Shown in pieces: positions 1 to 10,455 of a stretch of 64,000 nucleotides of DNA. The notes beneath the pieces are model-generated. The model was not told where the DNA came from. It was given only the letters and a program-made list of their open reading frames with translations, and ran no database searches. The translations under genes and the position numbers were made by a program. The stretch spans positions 1-64,000 of the forward strand of contig JANQBS010000073.1 of the NCBI GenBank assembly GCA_033085395.1. Direction: 5' to 3'. Each line of letters begins with the position of its first letter. Within the stretch, counting starts at the first letter, position 1. The DNA is from Xanthoparmelia taractica. Taxonomy: Eukaryota; Ascomycota; Lecanoromycetes; Lecanorales; Parmeliaceae.

Positions 1-71
<71 letters not shown>
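1..71. repeat. Poly-C homopolymer at window edge
   Basis: The first 71 bases are all C. An uninterrupted C (G on the other strand) run at a sequence end is typical of a no-signal artefact of two-colour short-read chemistry, or of a mis-assembled contig end. It does not resemble a TTAGGG-type telomere. I treat it as probably not genomic. Confidence 0.9.
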
Positions 72-74
<3 letters not shown>

Positions 75-114
75 TTCGTTGGTTGTTTCGTATGTGCGGT
101 GCGTGAGATGGAAA

Positions 115-534
115 GAGGAGAGGAGAGGAGAGGAGAGGAGAGGAGAGGAGAGGAGAGGCGGGGTAGGGATGAAAAATAAGAGAGGGGAAAGGGAAAGGGA
201 AAGGGGAGGGGACAAAGTACGGTATACAACTGCAGCGCTGCTGCCTGCCAGTCTCGTCTCTGTGACGAGCTAACTAACGATCAACGGCGGTCGATTATCT
301 TCTCCTTCCTTCCTTCATTCGTTCATTTTTCGCACAATCGAGCAGTCAGTCAGAAAGAGACATGGATTTTTTTTCTCCTTTTCATTACCGTATAGAAGAT
401 GATATAGTCTAGGTTGAGAAGAGAGAGAGAGAGAGAGAGAGAGTAGAGAGTAGAGAGTAGGGAGCAAAAGCTACGGACCGATACATACCTGACAAAATGG
501 CACGCTAGATAGATAGATAGATAGATAGATAGAT
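115..534. repeat. Cluster of simple repeats (AGGAG, GA, GATA)
   Basis: An AGGAG array lies at about 115-158, followed by a GGGAAA-like purine stretch to 210, a GA array at 421-443 and a GATA array at 506-534. No gene is visible between 72 and 736. Part of this may be the 3' flank of the minus-strand AAA gene that ends at 737. Confidence 0.85.
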
Positions 535-736
535 ACCACACCAGAAAGAAGCACATGTGTCCTCCGTGACATTGCAAAAGATATTGAGTGAGAGAAGTAA
601 GCAAGCGCCTTTGTTGAGAACATGTGCATGTGATAAACAGATAGAGTCGTAGAAAAGCGTGAACACATGGCTTCATAGACCCCTTTACATCTCCTCCCCA
701 TCTTCCATTCCTAGATACTCTCAATCTTTTCACATG

Positions 737-3700
737 TTAATGATAACTTCTCATCGCCTCAACATAGCCAGGTCCACCCTTCAAATCTCTCTCAAAGGTT
801 TCGGCAACATCAAGTACCTTGATGATGTGCTCCATACCGAGTGGTTTCTTCTCGTTGACCGCAAGAGCTTGAGCTGTTCGTACTGCGTTCTTAATCTGTT
901 GCAGCACGTTAGCCACATACCGAATGCGTAAGAGCACGAGGTACATACCTGTCGACCGTTGAGATTCCGCCTTGCAAGCCGATCATAATCATCGCTCGAG
1001 AAGTCGTCAACCTCAACGCCACCACCGATAGCCTTGACCTTGCCGAGAAAGGTGTTCCAAACGCTTTTCTTGGCCTGGGTGGTAAGGTCACCGTAGCGCA
1101 GAGCGACGTGGATGCGGGATTGGAAAGCAGGGTCGAAAGTTTCGACGCGGTTGGTGGTTAAGAAGAGGATACCTTGGAAATATTCAAGGAGTCGAAGGAA
1201 GATGCTGACTAGTGCATTCCTCCCAACGTCTTGGGGTTGGCGAGCCTCTGGGTTGATGCATTAGCAGAGCCAGCTATATGAAATCCATGGACGCCATACC
1301 TAAGAAGACGTCTGCTTCATCAAGCAACAGAACCGCGCCCCAAGAGTGAGCGACATCAAGAATCTTGTTGAGCTCAACCTCCAGTTGATCAGACCTAGTA
1401 CCTAGCTCTCCAGTAGAAACCATGTAGAGCGGCCGTTTCAGCAGCTCAGCAATGCCTTCTGCGGTAAGAGTTTTGCCAGTGCCGGGAGGACCATGAAGCA
1501 CTGCAACAAGACCTCGACCCTTGCCTGGATAGATGTGAGCAGCACATTGGGAGCAAGAACGGAGTGACTATTAAAAGACATACCTTGAATCACATCGTCA
1601 ATGTTGCGGCTTGCTTCAAAAGTATGAGATTCCACCAAAGCTTTGACAATGGCCTTTTGGTTATCTGGCAACACGAGCGAGTTAAAGGCACCCTCGTTCC
1701 AGTCGATCTCGTTAATACCCGAGACAGTGAATTCAAGCCAGAGCTTCTCGCTGAAAGCAAAGCCAAGAACGACAGGGCTGGCAATAAGGAATTCCTCCTC
1801 TGTGAACTCTCGCTCTATGGTGGCTTCTTGGCCCGGGATCTCTTCGATATCCTCTTTTTGCATCTCGTTGCCATCGCCGTCCAACTCAATTTCGACTACC
1901 ATGTATCTGTCATTTTCATCCTTGATCAATTTGTACTTAGTGATGGGCCGTTCCGCGTCGCCAAACTGATCACCAGCTTTCTGGCCGGTCCCTTCTTCGT
2001 CCGAAGAACTCTGTTGACAATCAGCGCAGCTGCCTTCATCACTACGTTCGTTTTCCGATTCATCGAGTATATCAGGGTCCGCAGCCTTGACCGTGGAGAT
2101 GGGATAGTTGGGATTAATTCTTCGGTGGATGGCGGGGTCGACCATAATCCTGCCGTTGATATTGACTTTGATGTACTGCCTCTTTTTCTTGTAAAAAGCC
2201 ATGCCCTTGTGGAACTTGTACTGCATACCCTTGAGGCTAACGAACTTCTTCCCACGTTCTATTAGCTGTTTCTTCATGGCATCGGTATCCTTGTGGTACT
2301 TGAGTGGGTAACAAGCAAGGTTGGAGATCTTGCGGGGGCCTTTGAACTCTTCAACCTCGATCTCCATCGATCCCATGCCGAAAGTCTTGCCATCGTATTC
2401 CAGGTAGCGTCCTTCAATGTTGTAAAATTTACCTTTGACGTAAGAAGAATGCTTCATTCACAGTCAGCATGTTCCCACTGTTGGCACAATCGGCTGTTCT
2501 TACCAAATTAGCATACTCAATCTTGAAAGCTCTAGGCTCATCCGGATTGCCATAAGTCGGACAGTAGGCGATCTCATTACTCTTGAATAGCGCCCATAAA
2601 AGATCGAAAGTGATGGTGTTGTTCTCTAACAACGGGTAAAGAGTTTTCTTCGTCTCCGCATAATCCTTGTCAAGGTACTTGATGAGAACTTTCAGGTGCT
2701 TTGCCTTGGTAGTCGCCGAGAATTTCTTTTTGTTCTTCTTTTCTCTTTTAGTTTCCGTCTTGCTTTTCTTTTTGAGCTTCTTCATATGAGTTCGTAACTC
2801 TTCAAGGTAAAGAAAAATCATGTTAGGGTCGATCACAGGCGTCTCCTCGGCGAAAGAAACGCCCTTGACCTCATCCATAACATCTTTTAATGCCTCTTTG
2901 AGCGCCTTACTTTTGATATCGAGAACTGTGTTGATGTACTTGTTCTCCCAATCAAAGATACGACGGACTTGGAAAGCGTACTGGTCATACTCGCCAAGGT
3001 CCGGATCCTCCGCCGTGGCTTTGAGGACATAGTTGTGCCGGTTGCTGTCCCATATGCGATCGACTCGAACAAAGTCAACTTTGGAGCCCCTGTCATCTAT
3101 CAGTATGAGAAGCATAATCGGTGCTCAGAGACAGGGCAAGAAGAAGTGGTACGTAGTAACGTTCGGCCACGGCAGAGTGTTGCATGACGATCGGCGCAAA
3201 ATTCGAAACAATTTTGAGGCGAATGATCGTGACTGACTTTGCGAGGGACAAGAGCTATAGTGACTTTTTGGAACTGGATGCTGGGTAGATTGTGAAGACT
3301 GACCTCTTCCCAGGCTTCCCCTTCGCCTTGGCACTTTTCTTCCCCAACTCGCCACTGACGCTCACGGTTTCCCCACTGCTCCCTCTTCCCACACGTCCAC
3401 GCCCCAGGCGTTTGAGGTTCATGGCTTGTAGTTGAGCCAACTGTTGCCTGTTGAATGCAGCATTTCCATCTTCATCCTCCTCCTCTTCGTCGTCTTCTTC
3501 CTCCACCTCCTTGCTCTTCCTGGCCCGCTTCTTCTTTCTCACCTGCTTTTTCCTTTTGCTCTTCTTTTTTTCCTCCTCTTCCGAGCTTGACTCATCAGTA
3601 GAGTCAGAGTCTGTGTCTTCTGCTTTGGCCTTTGCTTTGGCTCTCTTCTTCTCCTTCAGCTTTTTCGCCTTTTTTACCTTGCTCTTCCGTTTCTTCCTGG

Positions 3701-4190
3701 CTGCTTCATCCTCCTCTGACGATAAGTCCGAAGATTCATCTGAGCTACATGAGCTGGAGCTATCGGAAGATGAATCGTCGCTATCGCTGTTGCTGTCAGC
3801 CTCTACGTTCTTGGAGTGCCTCTTGGCTTTCTTCTTGGCTTTCTTGGGATGCTTTTTGCAGGTACACCGCTTGGTTTTGGAATTGGTAGGATTCGGTTCC
3901 TTGGATGTAGATGGGCCCTCAGGCTTCAGCGGGCTTGCTTCTTCCTTGGCTTTTGAGCCTTCAGACTCTGCAACTCTTCCCTCCTGCTTCGAGGTGGTAC
4001 TCTCTGTTGTTTCCTCCATCCTCGCAGCGCTGACCCCTTCGATATTTGAGTCGTTGGAGCTTGAGGATTTGGTTGGGGTTTCAGAGGGGGTGAAGTTTGG
4101 AGTGGTAGGACTGACAGAGGTGTCGGTTGAAGGTTTCCAGGAGGAAGGTGTCACAGGGTGTTTGGCAGCGTCTCTTAGCTTGGGGATCAT
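737..4190 (-). CDS. AAA+ ATPase, DUF7025-type fungal family (paralogue 1)
   Basis: Six exons read on the minus strand: 4190-3304, 3089-2504, 2451-1584, 1524-1300, 1247-949 and 895-737, giving 1007 residues. Introns are 47-60 nt class (52, 59, 52, 53) apart from the first (214). Residues 1 to about 295 are low-complexity Lys/Ser/Glu with basic blocks (KKHPKKAKKKAKRHSK) and acidic runs, probably disordered. Then comes the family's middle region (VRVDRIWDSN, VRRIFDWE, GRIMVDPAIHRR) and one AAA module: Walker A GPPGTGKT at 791-798, Walker B LLLDEADVF near 845, and sensor-region RNALVSIFLRLLEYFQGI continuing into LTTNRVETFDPAF. It is an ATP-driven remodeller by family; substrate unknown. The first junction (K-R|G-S-K-V) is the least certain. 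A paralogue lies at 37907-40223. The start could be later within the disordered tail. Confidence 0.88.
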
Positions 4191-4983
4191 TAGGTCAAGA
4201 GTCAGAAGATGACGAGGAAGGCAAATTTTAAGGTTGGCGCCAGGCTATGTGTAGAATGATATCGGAATCGTAGTAGAAGGATGTTTGGTGGACGGAGGTT
4301 GGTGGAGGAATAGAGATGCTCGGAGGAGCTGAGAGGAACATTGAAACGACGAGAGGGATAGGACAGATTTAGAATATCGTCTCGGCTACGGTCAAGTACG
4401 TCCAAGCCGGACCTGACATCTGCAAGAAACGGCGATGCGAGCAAATGCAGTTTGCTCCGAGCATCATGGTCATGGGCGTCTTTCTTGTCAGTGCCACCAG
4501 GTGCTTCTGCCTAGACCGAGAGAAGCTGGTACAAGCGCCAACGGAAAGCACCCCTTCAGATGTTCAGACTCAACAGACCCTTGTCCGGCTCTACTTCTAC
4601 TCCGCCCCCTTTGCCGACAGCCTGCTCGCTATATCATGCATTGAACAGGTAAATGCTGTGTGAGCTGAACTAGTGGCGATATACTTGCTGCACCTCGCTC
4701 ATTGTGTATGCGCCGAGAACGAGTTTGTGGAGAGATCTACGAGAATGATTTACTATGAGTGGCCCGATGCTTTGCATCAGCCGCACCTTCAAAAAACTGC
4801 TTCCCTGCATACGAATTCTCATTCCAGCGCAAAGAGACGTCCGTTCAGCTAAGACATTGCCGAAGTGTCCTATGCTTGCGTATACTCCCGATTCAGCCTC
4901 ACTTCGCCACCATGTATATAACGCGGACGTCCCCGAGACATTGCCTCCAGGCGCAGCCTGCACGAGTTCACAAGCGATAAGCC
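4191..4983. other. Intergenic, no supported gene
   Basis: Only short overlapping ORFs on both strands, none with recognisable domains or a clean splice model. It separates two minus-strand genes, so it should hold the promoter of the AAA gene and the 3' flank of the PLP-enzyme gene. Confidence 0.6.
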
Positions 4984-6413
4984 TTAGAGCCTCGCCTTTT
5001 CCTGCAGATACTCCCCACGCTTGGCACGATCACAAAGTGTCTTCAAAGCCCTTGCTCCCTTCTCAAAATCGCCCAGCTCAAGGTAAATCTGCCCACTGAA
5101 TCTGATCCAGAACTTTTTCGCATGGAAGTACACGGGCAAGTAAATATCCAACTCCCTCACGAGTATCGCCGTCATCCACACGGCGACCAGATACATGTCC
5201 TTCTCTAGGATTTGCCCTGGTCCATCTCCAACCTCCAATGGCAGTCGCACGTTCGTGAAAGCGCATTTCGTTAACGTTTTCGTCTCGTTCTCCATGATAT
5301 CGGTTCCGAGGATCTCGACAGCTAGTCTTCCGGCTTCACTGGAAATTCCCTCACAATAACTCATGATCTTCTCTTCCCCGCCGCAGACTTGGCGCCGAAA
5401 TTTCAGAGCTTCTTCTACACAGATGTAGGGACAGACGTCCAGAGTCGCCACGTATTCGAAGAGCAATGCAAATGGGCTTTTACCGGAGGAATCCGTCATG
5501 AGGGGGTTTGTGATCTCAGTACCCGAAGCTCGCGGCCTAGGCACAAAGCCGTGAGAGGTAGGTAGAGTTGTACGGATCAGATGCTGGTTCCTTCTCGGCA
5601 CGTGGAAGACGGCACATCCTCTAGGTACGTAAAGCCATCTAGCGCAATAGCACGTCATTGATCAGCTCTTGTGCTAGGTGAATCTTGAGACAGGGAGCGA
5701 TTAGGACAAGCTCACTTGTGGCAGTTACTTGTGAAGAAGTCAGGCTGTACCTTGGACAAGCCAAGGTCTATTTGGCCAACCCCATGAGCACCATCCACCA
5801 AACTCAATACGCTCTCTTTTCGGCACACCTCCACCAAGCGCTCCCAAGGGACCCTGACGCCGGGAAGGCTTGAGATGGTATCGAAGATTGCAACTCTCAC
5901 CATCCGCCACGAGCCCCACTTGACTCGATTGATTGCCGTCTGAAATTTTGATACCAACTCATCGTCATTAATGGGATAGTCCACTGCAACGTTAACGCTT
6001 TCAACGCCCCTAGTTTCATGGATGTATTCGATCATCTTCGCCACTGAGCCATACAAAGTGCTCAAATGCAGAATGACATCTCCCTTTTTGAACCTCAGAT
6101 TCTGCAAGACAGTATTGATAGCGGTAGTAGCATTTGGCACAAATACTACTTCGTCAACTGCAACGTTTAAGAACGAAGCCATAGCGACACGTGATCTGTC
6201 CAGCATCACGGGAAAGTCAAAGCGTTGGAAGTTGTCGGGCCGTGCTTCGGACAATGCCTGACATTCGTGCAAACGCTTCCGTACGGGCTTAGGGTAAGTG
6301 CCATAGGAGCCATGGTTCAGAGGCGTGTAGGTGGGCGCCAGCATGAAATGAGTGTCTCGCATGGTACGCCCAAAGGGACACGGTGATGTGGTAGGAAGGG
6401 TGGCATCTGCCAT
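4984..6413 (-). CDS. PLP-dependent class V aminotransferase (isopenicillin-N-epimerase-like)
   Basis: Two exons on the minus strand, 6413-5716 and 5638-4984, separated by a 77-nt intron (GTGAGC...CTAG), give 450 residues. The N-terminus has the fold-type-I signature LNHGSYGTYPKPV. Residues 115-135 hold VPNATTAINTVLQNL and 200-225 hold LVDGAHGVGQIDL, the usual Asp of the PLP pyridine contact. The sequence FFTSNCHKW spans the intron, and Lys233 is the predicted Schiff-base lysine; its codon is split by the intron. PRGCAVFHV follows, as expected for the fungal isopenicillin-N-epimerase/cysteine-desulfurase-like group. The reaction cannot be told from sequence; candidates are C-S lyase or desulfurase activity on a sulfur-containing amino acid, probably cytosolic. 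Length is normal for the family. The start ATG opens MADATLPT and is not contested. Confidence 0.9.
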
Positions 6414-7107
6414 GATGTGTAGATGATGGCTTCACCTTGTCCCAAAGAACCGAGAGGACTATGAAGCAGGAGAGGACGCCAGTACAGCTCTGATCTCTAA
6501 TGCCTAAATACAGGTCGGAAATGAGATTCCTATACCCTATATAGACAGAATTTGATCCTATGCTGTAGATAGCTCTTCGTCTCCATAGGGAAAGTATGAG
6601 TCTTCTCCGCTGTCGGACATGGCCGGGGATCACACATGGTGCATTAGCTTGTTGGCGATGCGCGACTATCACAGCCGACGATATTCCTAGGCTTGCTTGC
6701 TTGCCAAACTCCTTTTCTGAGCACCTTTGTGAGTCATCCTCCCTAGGTAGTTGTAGAGAAGGAATACAGTAGAAGTCTCCAATTGAACCCTTTGGTCCCG
6801 GAGCGATCTCCTGCCTTAGCGTTGATCGATATCTTATCTTACGTCATCCCCTGCCAAGCATTAGCGATAACAAGGAACATGCCCACCCACCACCATGCTG
6901 CGGCGCAGAATGGGACTTTAGTACCTTAACCATCTCCATTTTGCCAGCCTCGCCATTTTTTCTCCGAACTGCGTCATCAATTGGTTGCGTAAGGTACGAG
7001 GTAAGTACTTTACCTATGAAACGCCTGATGTTGTTACCTATCAACTTCTCCTTCTCCATCAACCTTCCATCCAATTCCCTCCCACTCTCACCAATTGACC
7101 CGTCACC
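6414..7107. promoter_or_regulatory. Divergent intergenic region
   Basis: About 0.7 kb between the minus-strand PLP-enzyme gene and the plus-strand coiled-coil gene; it must contain both promoters and 5' UTRs. ORFs here (for example 6844-7446 minus) overlap the coiled-coil gene antisense and look like shadows. No specific operator was identified. Confidence 0.5.
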
Positions 7108-7925
7108 ATGGCACGCGCCTACCAAGAAGCCCATATCCTGGACACCCTGACCGCCAACGTCAGAGACCTCCAGACCAAGACCACCGAACTCGGCAAAGCA
7201 AAGGGATACCATGAGGAAAGGATCAAGAACTTGACAACCGCCAACGCAGAGCTGCAAAAGAAATACGACGCGCTCGAGGTTAGGATGAAAGCAAAGTGCG
7301 CTCCTCTCTCTACCCATCCACCATTCCCGTTGCGCCTCACACCATTCATCCCCTCTTTCATAACCACCCTTCCCCCCCCCCCCCCCCCCACCCAATCCTC
7401 CCCCATACTTCACAAATACCTCATCGAAATTCCCAACCAAACCCATACTAACCCAACACTCATCACAGCGAACACAACACCACCGCCCGCATCCTAAACA
7501 CCCACCTCTCCCTCTCCCCCCTCCCCAACAAAAACAACATCCCCCTCACCCCCCTCCACGACCTCAGCACCAACCGCCCCATCCGCTCCTTCCCCAAACA
7601 CGAAAAAGACATGAAAACCATGGCCGCGGCCGACGTCATGCAATGCCTCCAGGCGCTCGATGTGCCCTCCTTGGGTCTGAGCGCGGGGGAGAAGAAGACA
7701 CGGTTGAGGGGGGAGATTGGGTTGGCGAAGGAGGGGATGGGGTTGGCGGAGAGGGAGGGGGTGAAGGGGGGAGAGGGGGAGGGGGAGAAAGCGAAGGCGC
7801 CGACGCCGGCGGATAAGGCGAGGACGAATACGGAGAATGCGAAGAAGGCGGCTGAGGTGAGGAGGAAGGTTTTGGAGGCGAAGCAGAAGAAGATGGAGAA
7901 GGAGAAGGAGGCGGGGAAGAAATGA
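7108..7925 (+). CDS. Small coiled-coil protein, uncharacterised
   Basis: Two exons, 7108-7295 and 7469-7925, joined across a 173-nt intron (donor GTGCGC, acceptor ATCACAG), give 214 residues. The start ATG has a good context (GTCACCATGGC). Residues 1-65 are a heptad-like helix (LTANVRDLQTKTTEL... NAELQKKYDALEVRMKA). The middle holds FPKHEKDMKTMAAADVMQCLQAL, and the C-terminus is a Lys/Glu/Ala-rich helix (AKKAAEVRRKVLEAKQKK). No catalytic motif is visible. The intron contains a poly-C run near 7373-7389. Codon usage changes sharply within exon 2, from C-ending to G-ending codons (see findings). The donor is slightly unusual, but it is the only choice that keeps both exons open. Function unknown; possibly a structural or spindle/cytoskeletal helper. 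Confidence 0.7.
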
Positions 7926-8751
7926 GATGGGCACGGATGCGGGGGGGATGTGCGGGTTGGTGTTTGTTTTTGGATTGGTGTGTGTATGTGAGTACGCTGA
8001 TATATGTGAAGGATTGATTGTATAAGTGTTTTTGGGCGGTGAGAATTGTTTCATATACCCAGGATGTACGAGCGATCTGGGATAATATGTGCAAGGAAAG
8101 GAAAGGAAAGGAAAGGAAAGGCAAGGAAAAGTTGGATAAATGGAGCTGTATTTCAGCGTTGTGTTTGGATAAAGGTGTATAAGGCACATTCAAGCAAATA
8201 ATCATCTCTCATCCCATTCATTCCATAGAGAGGAACATCTAATCTATGTATCTATCTATCCGAGGAAGAGAAAAATACCAGAGACACAACGAGCCAATGA
8301 TGATCCAATCCATGCGGATCGAAAGATGCCACCCTGCTTCTCCATCACAGAAACGAAAAGATGAATGAAAGAATGGAAGAGATAAGGAAGAATCCACCAC
8401 TCAGCAACGACGAAAACGATCCCACTACATGCGAGAAGAAGAAAGTCATGTTTCGATGTGCGCTGTGCTGTGCTGGGCTATGCTGACCGTTATGTATGTG
8501 AAAAATCCGTGTAAAAAGGTGTGTAGAACAAGCATATGTCTGTCCGTCCATCCATCTCTGTCTCTGTCATACGTAGCTAGTCGAAGAAGACGAAGAAGTA
8601 AAATAAAGTAAAGCGAGAACAACATAATTGAGCACATCATGCTCCCCATCCATCCATCCATCACACACAGGCCCTTTCCTTTCCCATACTCCCATTCCCA
8701 GTATGCGAAAACCTTCCCTTGGAGTGGGGACGACTCTGGAGGTTGTGCCTC
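7926..8751. other. Convergent 3' flanks with GGAAA microsatellite
   Basis: Lies between convergent genes ending at 7925 (plus) and 8752 (minus). It holds a GGAAA array at about 8094-8121, short ATCT repeats near 8245 and CATC repeats near 8648. No coding signal was found. Confidence 0.65.
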
Positions 8752-10455
8752 CTAAGCCTCGTCCTCGCCCTTGTCTCCCGTATCCTCCTCTTTCATGACG
8801 ACGTCGTCGTCTTTGGCTCCGTTGGTATCCTTGGCTCCATTGGTGTCGTTGGTGCCGTTGGCAGTGGCGGCGTTGAAATCAGTCTTGCCGGCCGCTTCGA
8901 GCTCTTTAAAGGTTTTTTGAATGAAGGCGACAGGGTACTTGTCGGCGCCGCGGCGTTCCATGTTTGCTGCCACGTTGGCCCAGAAGGTGGCGGCGTGGGC
9001 GTCTTCGATCTCCTTTTTGGCGGCGAAGAGGTGCTTTTCCTGTTGGTTGGACGGTGGTTAGCTGGGTTGAGGGAGTAGATAGGTGGGATGGTGAAAGGTG
9101 GAGGGGAACATACATCGCCTTCCTTCAAGTGCAGCATGTTCGCCTTGATGCGATTGTAGCGGTTGGGAAGCGTGCTGCCAGCAGTGTCAGTCAAGATCAG
9201 TACCATGTTGTTGGCGGGCTATACCTAGGAGCCGTATCCTGGCCAGTCGCCTTGTTCCATGCAGCCCGAATCTCCGTCCATCCCTCTCCATTCTCCTTCA
9301 TGGTGACCAACATCCTATCAGCAGAGTCGGCGTTATCCCAGGAGCTAGGGATGCCGCGAGGCTGTGCGAGTTCTTTCTTCGGTGCTTGACGCTTGCGAGG
9401 TGTGTTGTGAATTGTCGTACCCTCAATCTCCCCATTGCCTTTGGTAGGCGAAACGGACTTGTCGGTGGTCTCGGTGGCTCCATCATTGGTCTTTGCATCG
9501 GTCTCGGCCTTGGTGGTTTTGCCTTTGGCGGTCGCGCGTTTTCCCTTCTTGGGAGTGACCGGCTCCTGGCCCTCAGTCTCTCCGTCTGGCTCTCCGTTGT
9601 CAGTGTCGATCTTCACAGCAGCGGCATTCTTCTTCTTTGGCGAGGCACGCTTCTTGGGTGGAGTGATGGGTTCAGTGGAATCTCCATTGGTGTTGGCGTC
9701 AAGGTTGGTAGCAGCAGCAGCTTTCTTCACTGGGGAGCGCTTCTTGGTTGGCTGAGCGGAGCCCTCGTTGGCTGCGGCAGCAGCAGCACGCTTCTTGTGT
9801 GTCTTTGGGACAGCTTTGGTGTCCTCCACGATGGTATCCTGGTTTGCCTGGGTAATCAGCTGGGGAACGTTGAAAGTAGAAAGACGTCGATAGAAAAAGT
9901 GAGATGGATGGCTTGAGCAAGCGAGAAGTAGACAAATTCAATGAACTGAAGGAAGTTTGCTCGAGTCTAGTGTATCTCGAAGAAGTAGGGCAATGATGTT
10001 GGGAGACAGGTTGTAGACTTCGAAAGGAGCTTGGGCGTTCCCAAGCTTGTACACCTGACGTGTTTTGAACCAGAATGAAGTGTGTGCGGGTGTAAACGAT
10101 TTGGTTGCAACATCGTATGAGGAGATGGGGTGAAGTGAGGGAGAGCAAAGAAATTGGTGCGAATCATCTGCAGTACAAAGTATGGCCGTGATATGGTCAG
10201 GGGAGTGAGAAGCAATAATGTCCAGATAGAGAAGTGTAGGATGAGTTAACTCACATGACCAGGCTCGAGCTCATCACCCTTGCTGCTGACCTTGACCAAG
10301 GTCCCGGCGGTCGCGTTGAGAGGGTGGAATTCGGCGCCCTGAGAGCCTTCGAAGCCGTCTGCCTTCGTCATGGTGGCCTCAGCTCCGTTGCTGTGGGGGA
10401 TCTCCCCGAGGAGTTCACGATCCACTTCGCTCAGTGGGCTCGACATTTTGCTCAT
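8752..10455 (-). CDS. Myb/SANT-like, Ala/Lys-rich nuclear protein
   Basis: Four exons on the minus strand: 10455-10255, 9847-9225, 9174-9114 and 9039-8752, giving about 390 residues. Introns 2 and 3 are 50 and 74 nt with GTATAG and GTATGT donors. Intron 1 is about 407 nt, and its acceptor could instead lie 12 nt upstream (exon from 9859). The N-terminus is MSKMSSPLSEVDRELL. The centre is rich in basic repeats (KKRAAAAA, KKRSPVKKAAAA, PPKKRASPKKK) resembling nuclear-localisation or chromatin-binding tails. The C-terminal half carries the fungal Myb/SANT-like module: SWDNADSADRMLVTMKENG, GWTEIRAAWNKATG, then STLPNRYNRIKANM and a helix ending FIQKTFKELEA. It is probably a DNA- or chromatin-binding protein; the target is unknown. 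Residues after this module are acidic (DDDVVMKEED). Confidence 0.8.

Noticed and set aside
1564..2265. Plus-strand ORF of 233 residues
   Set aside because: Antisense to a well-supported AAA ATPase exon, with no domain of its own.
3451..4212. Plus-strand Ser-rich ORF of 253 residues
   Set aside because: It is the antisense of the Lys/Glu/Ser-rich N-terminus of the minus-strand AAA ATPase; poly-Ser/Phe runs come from the complementary codons.
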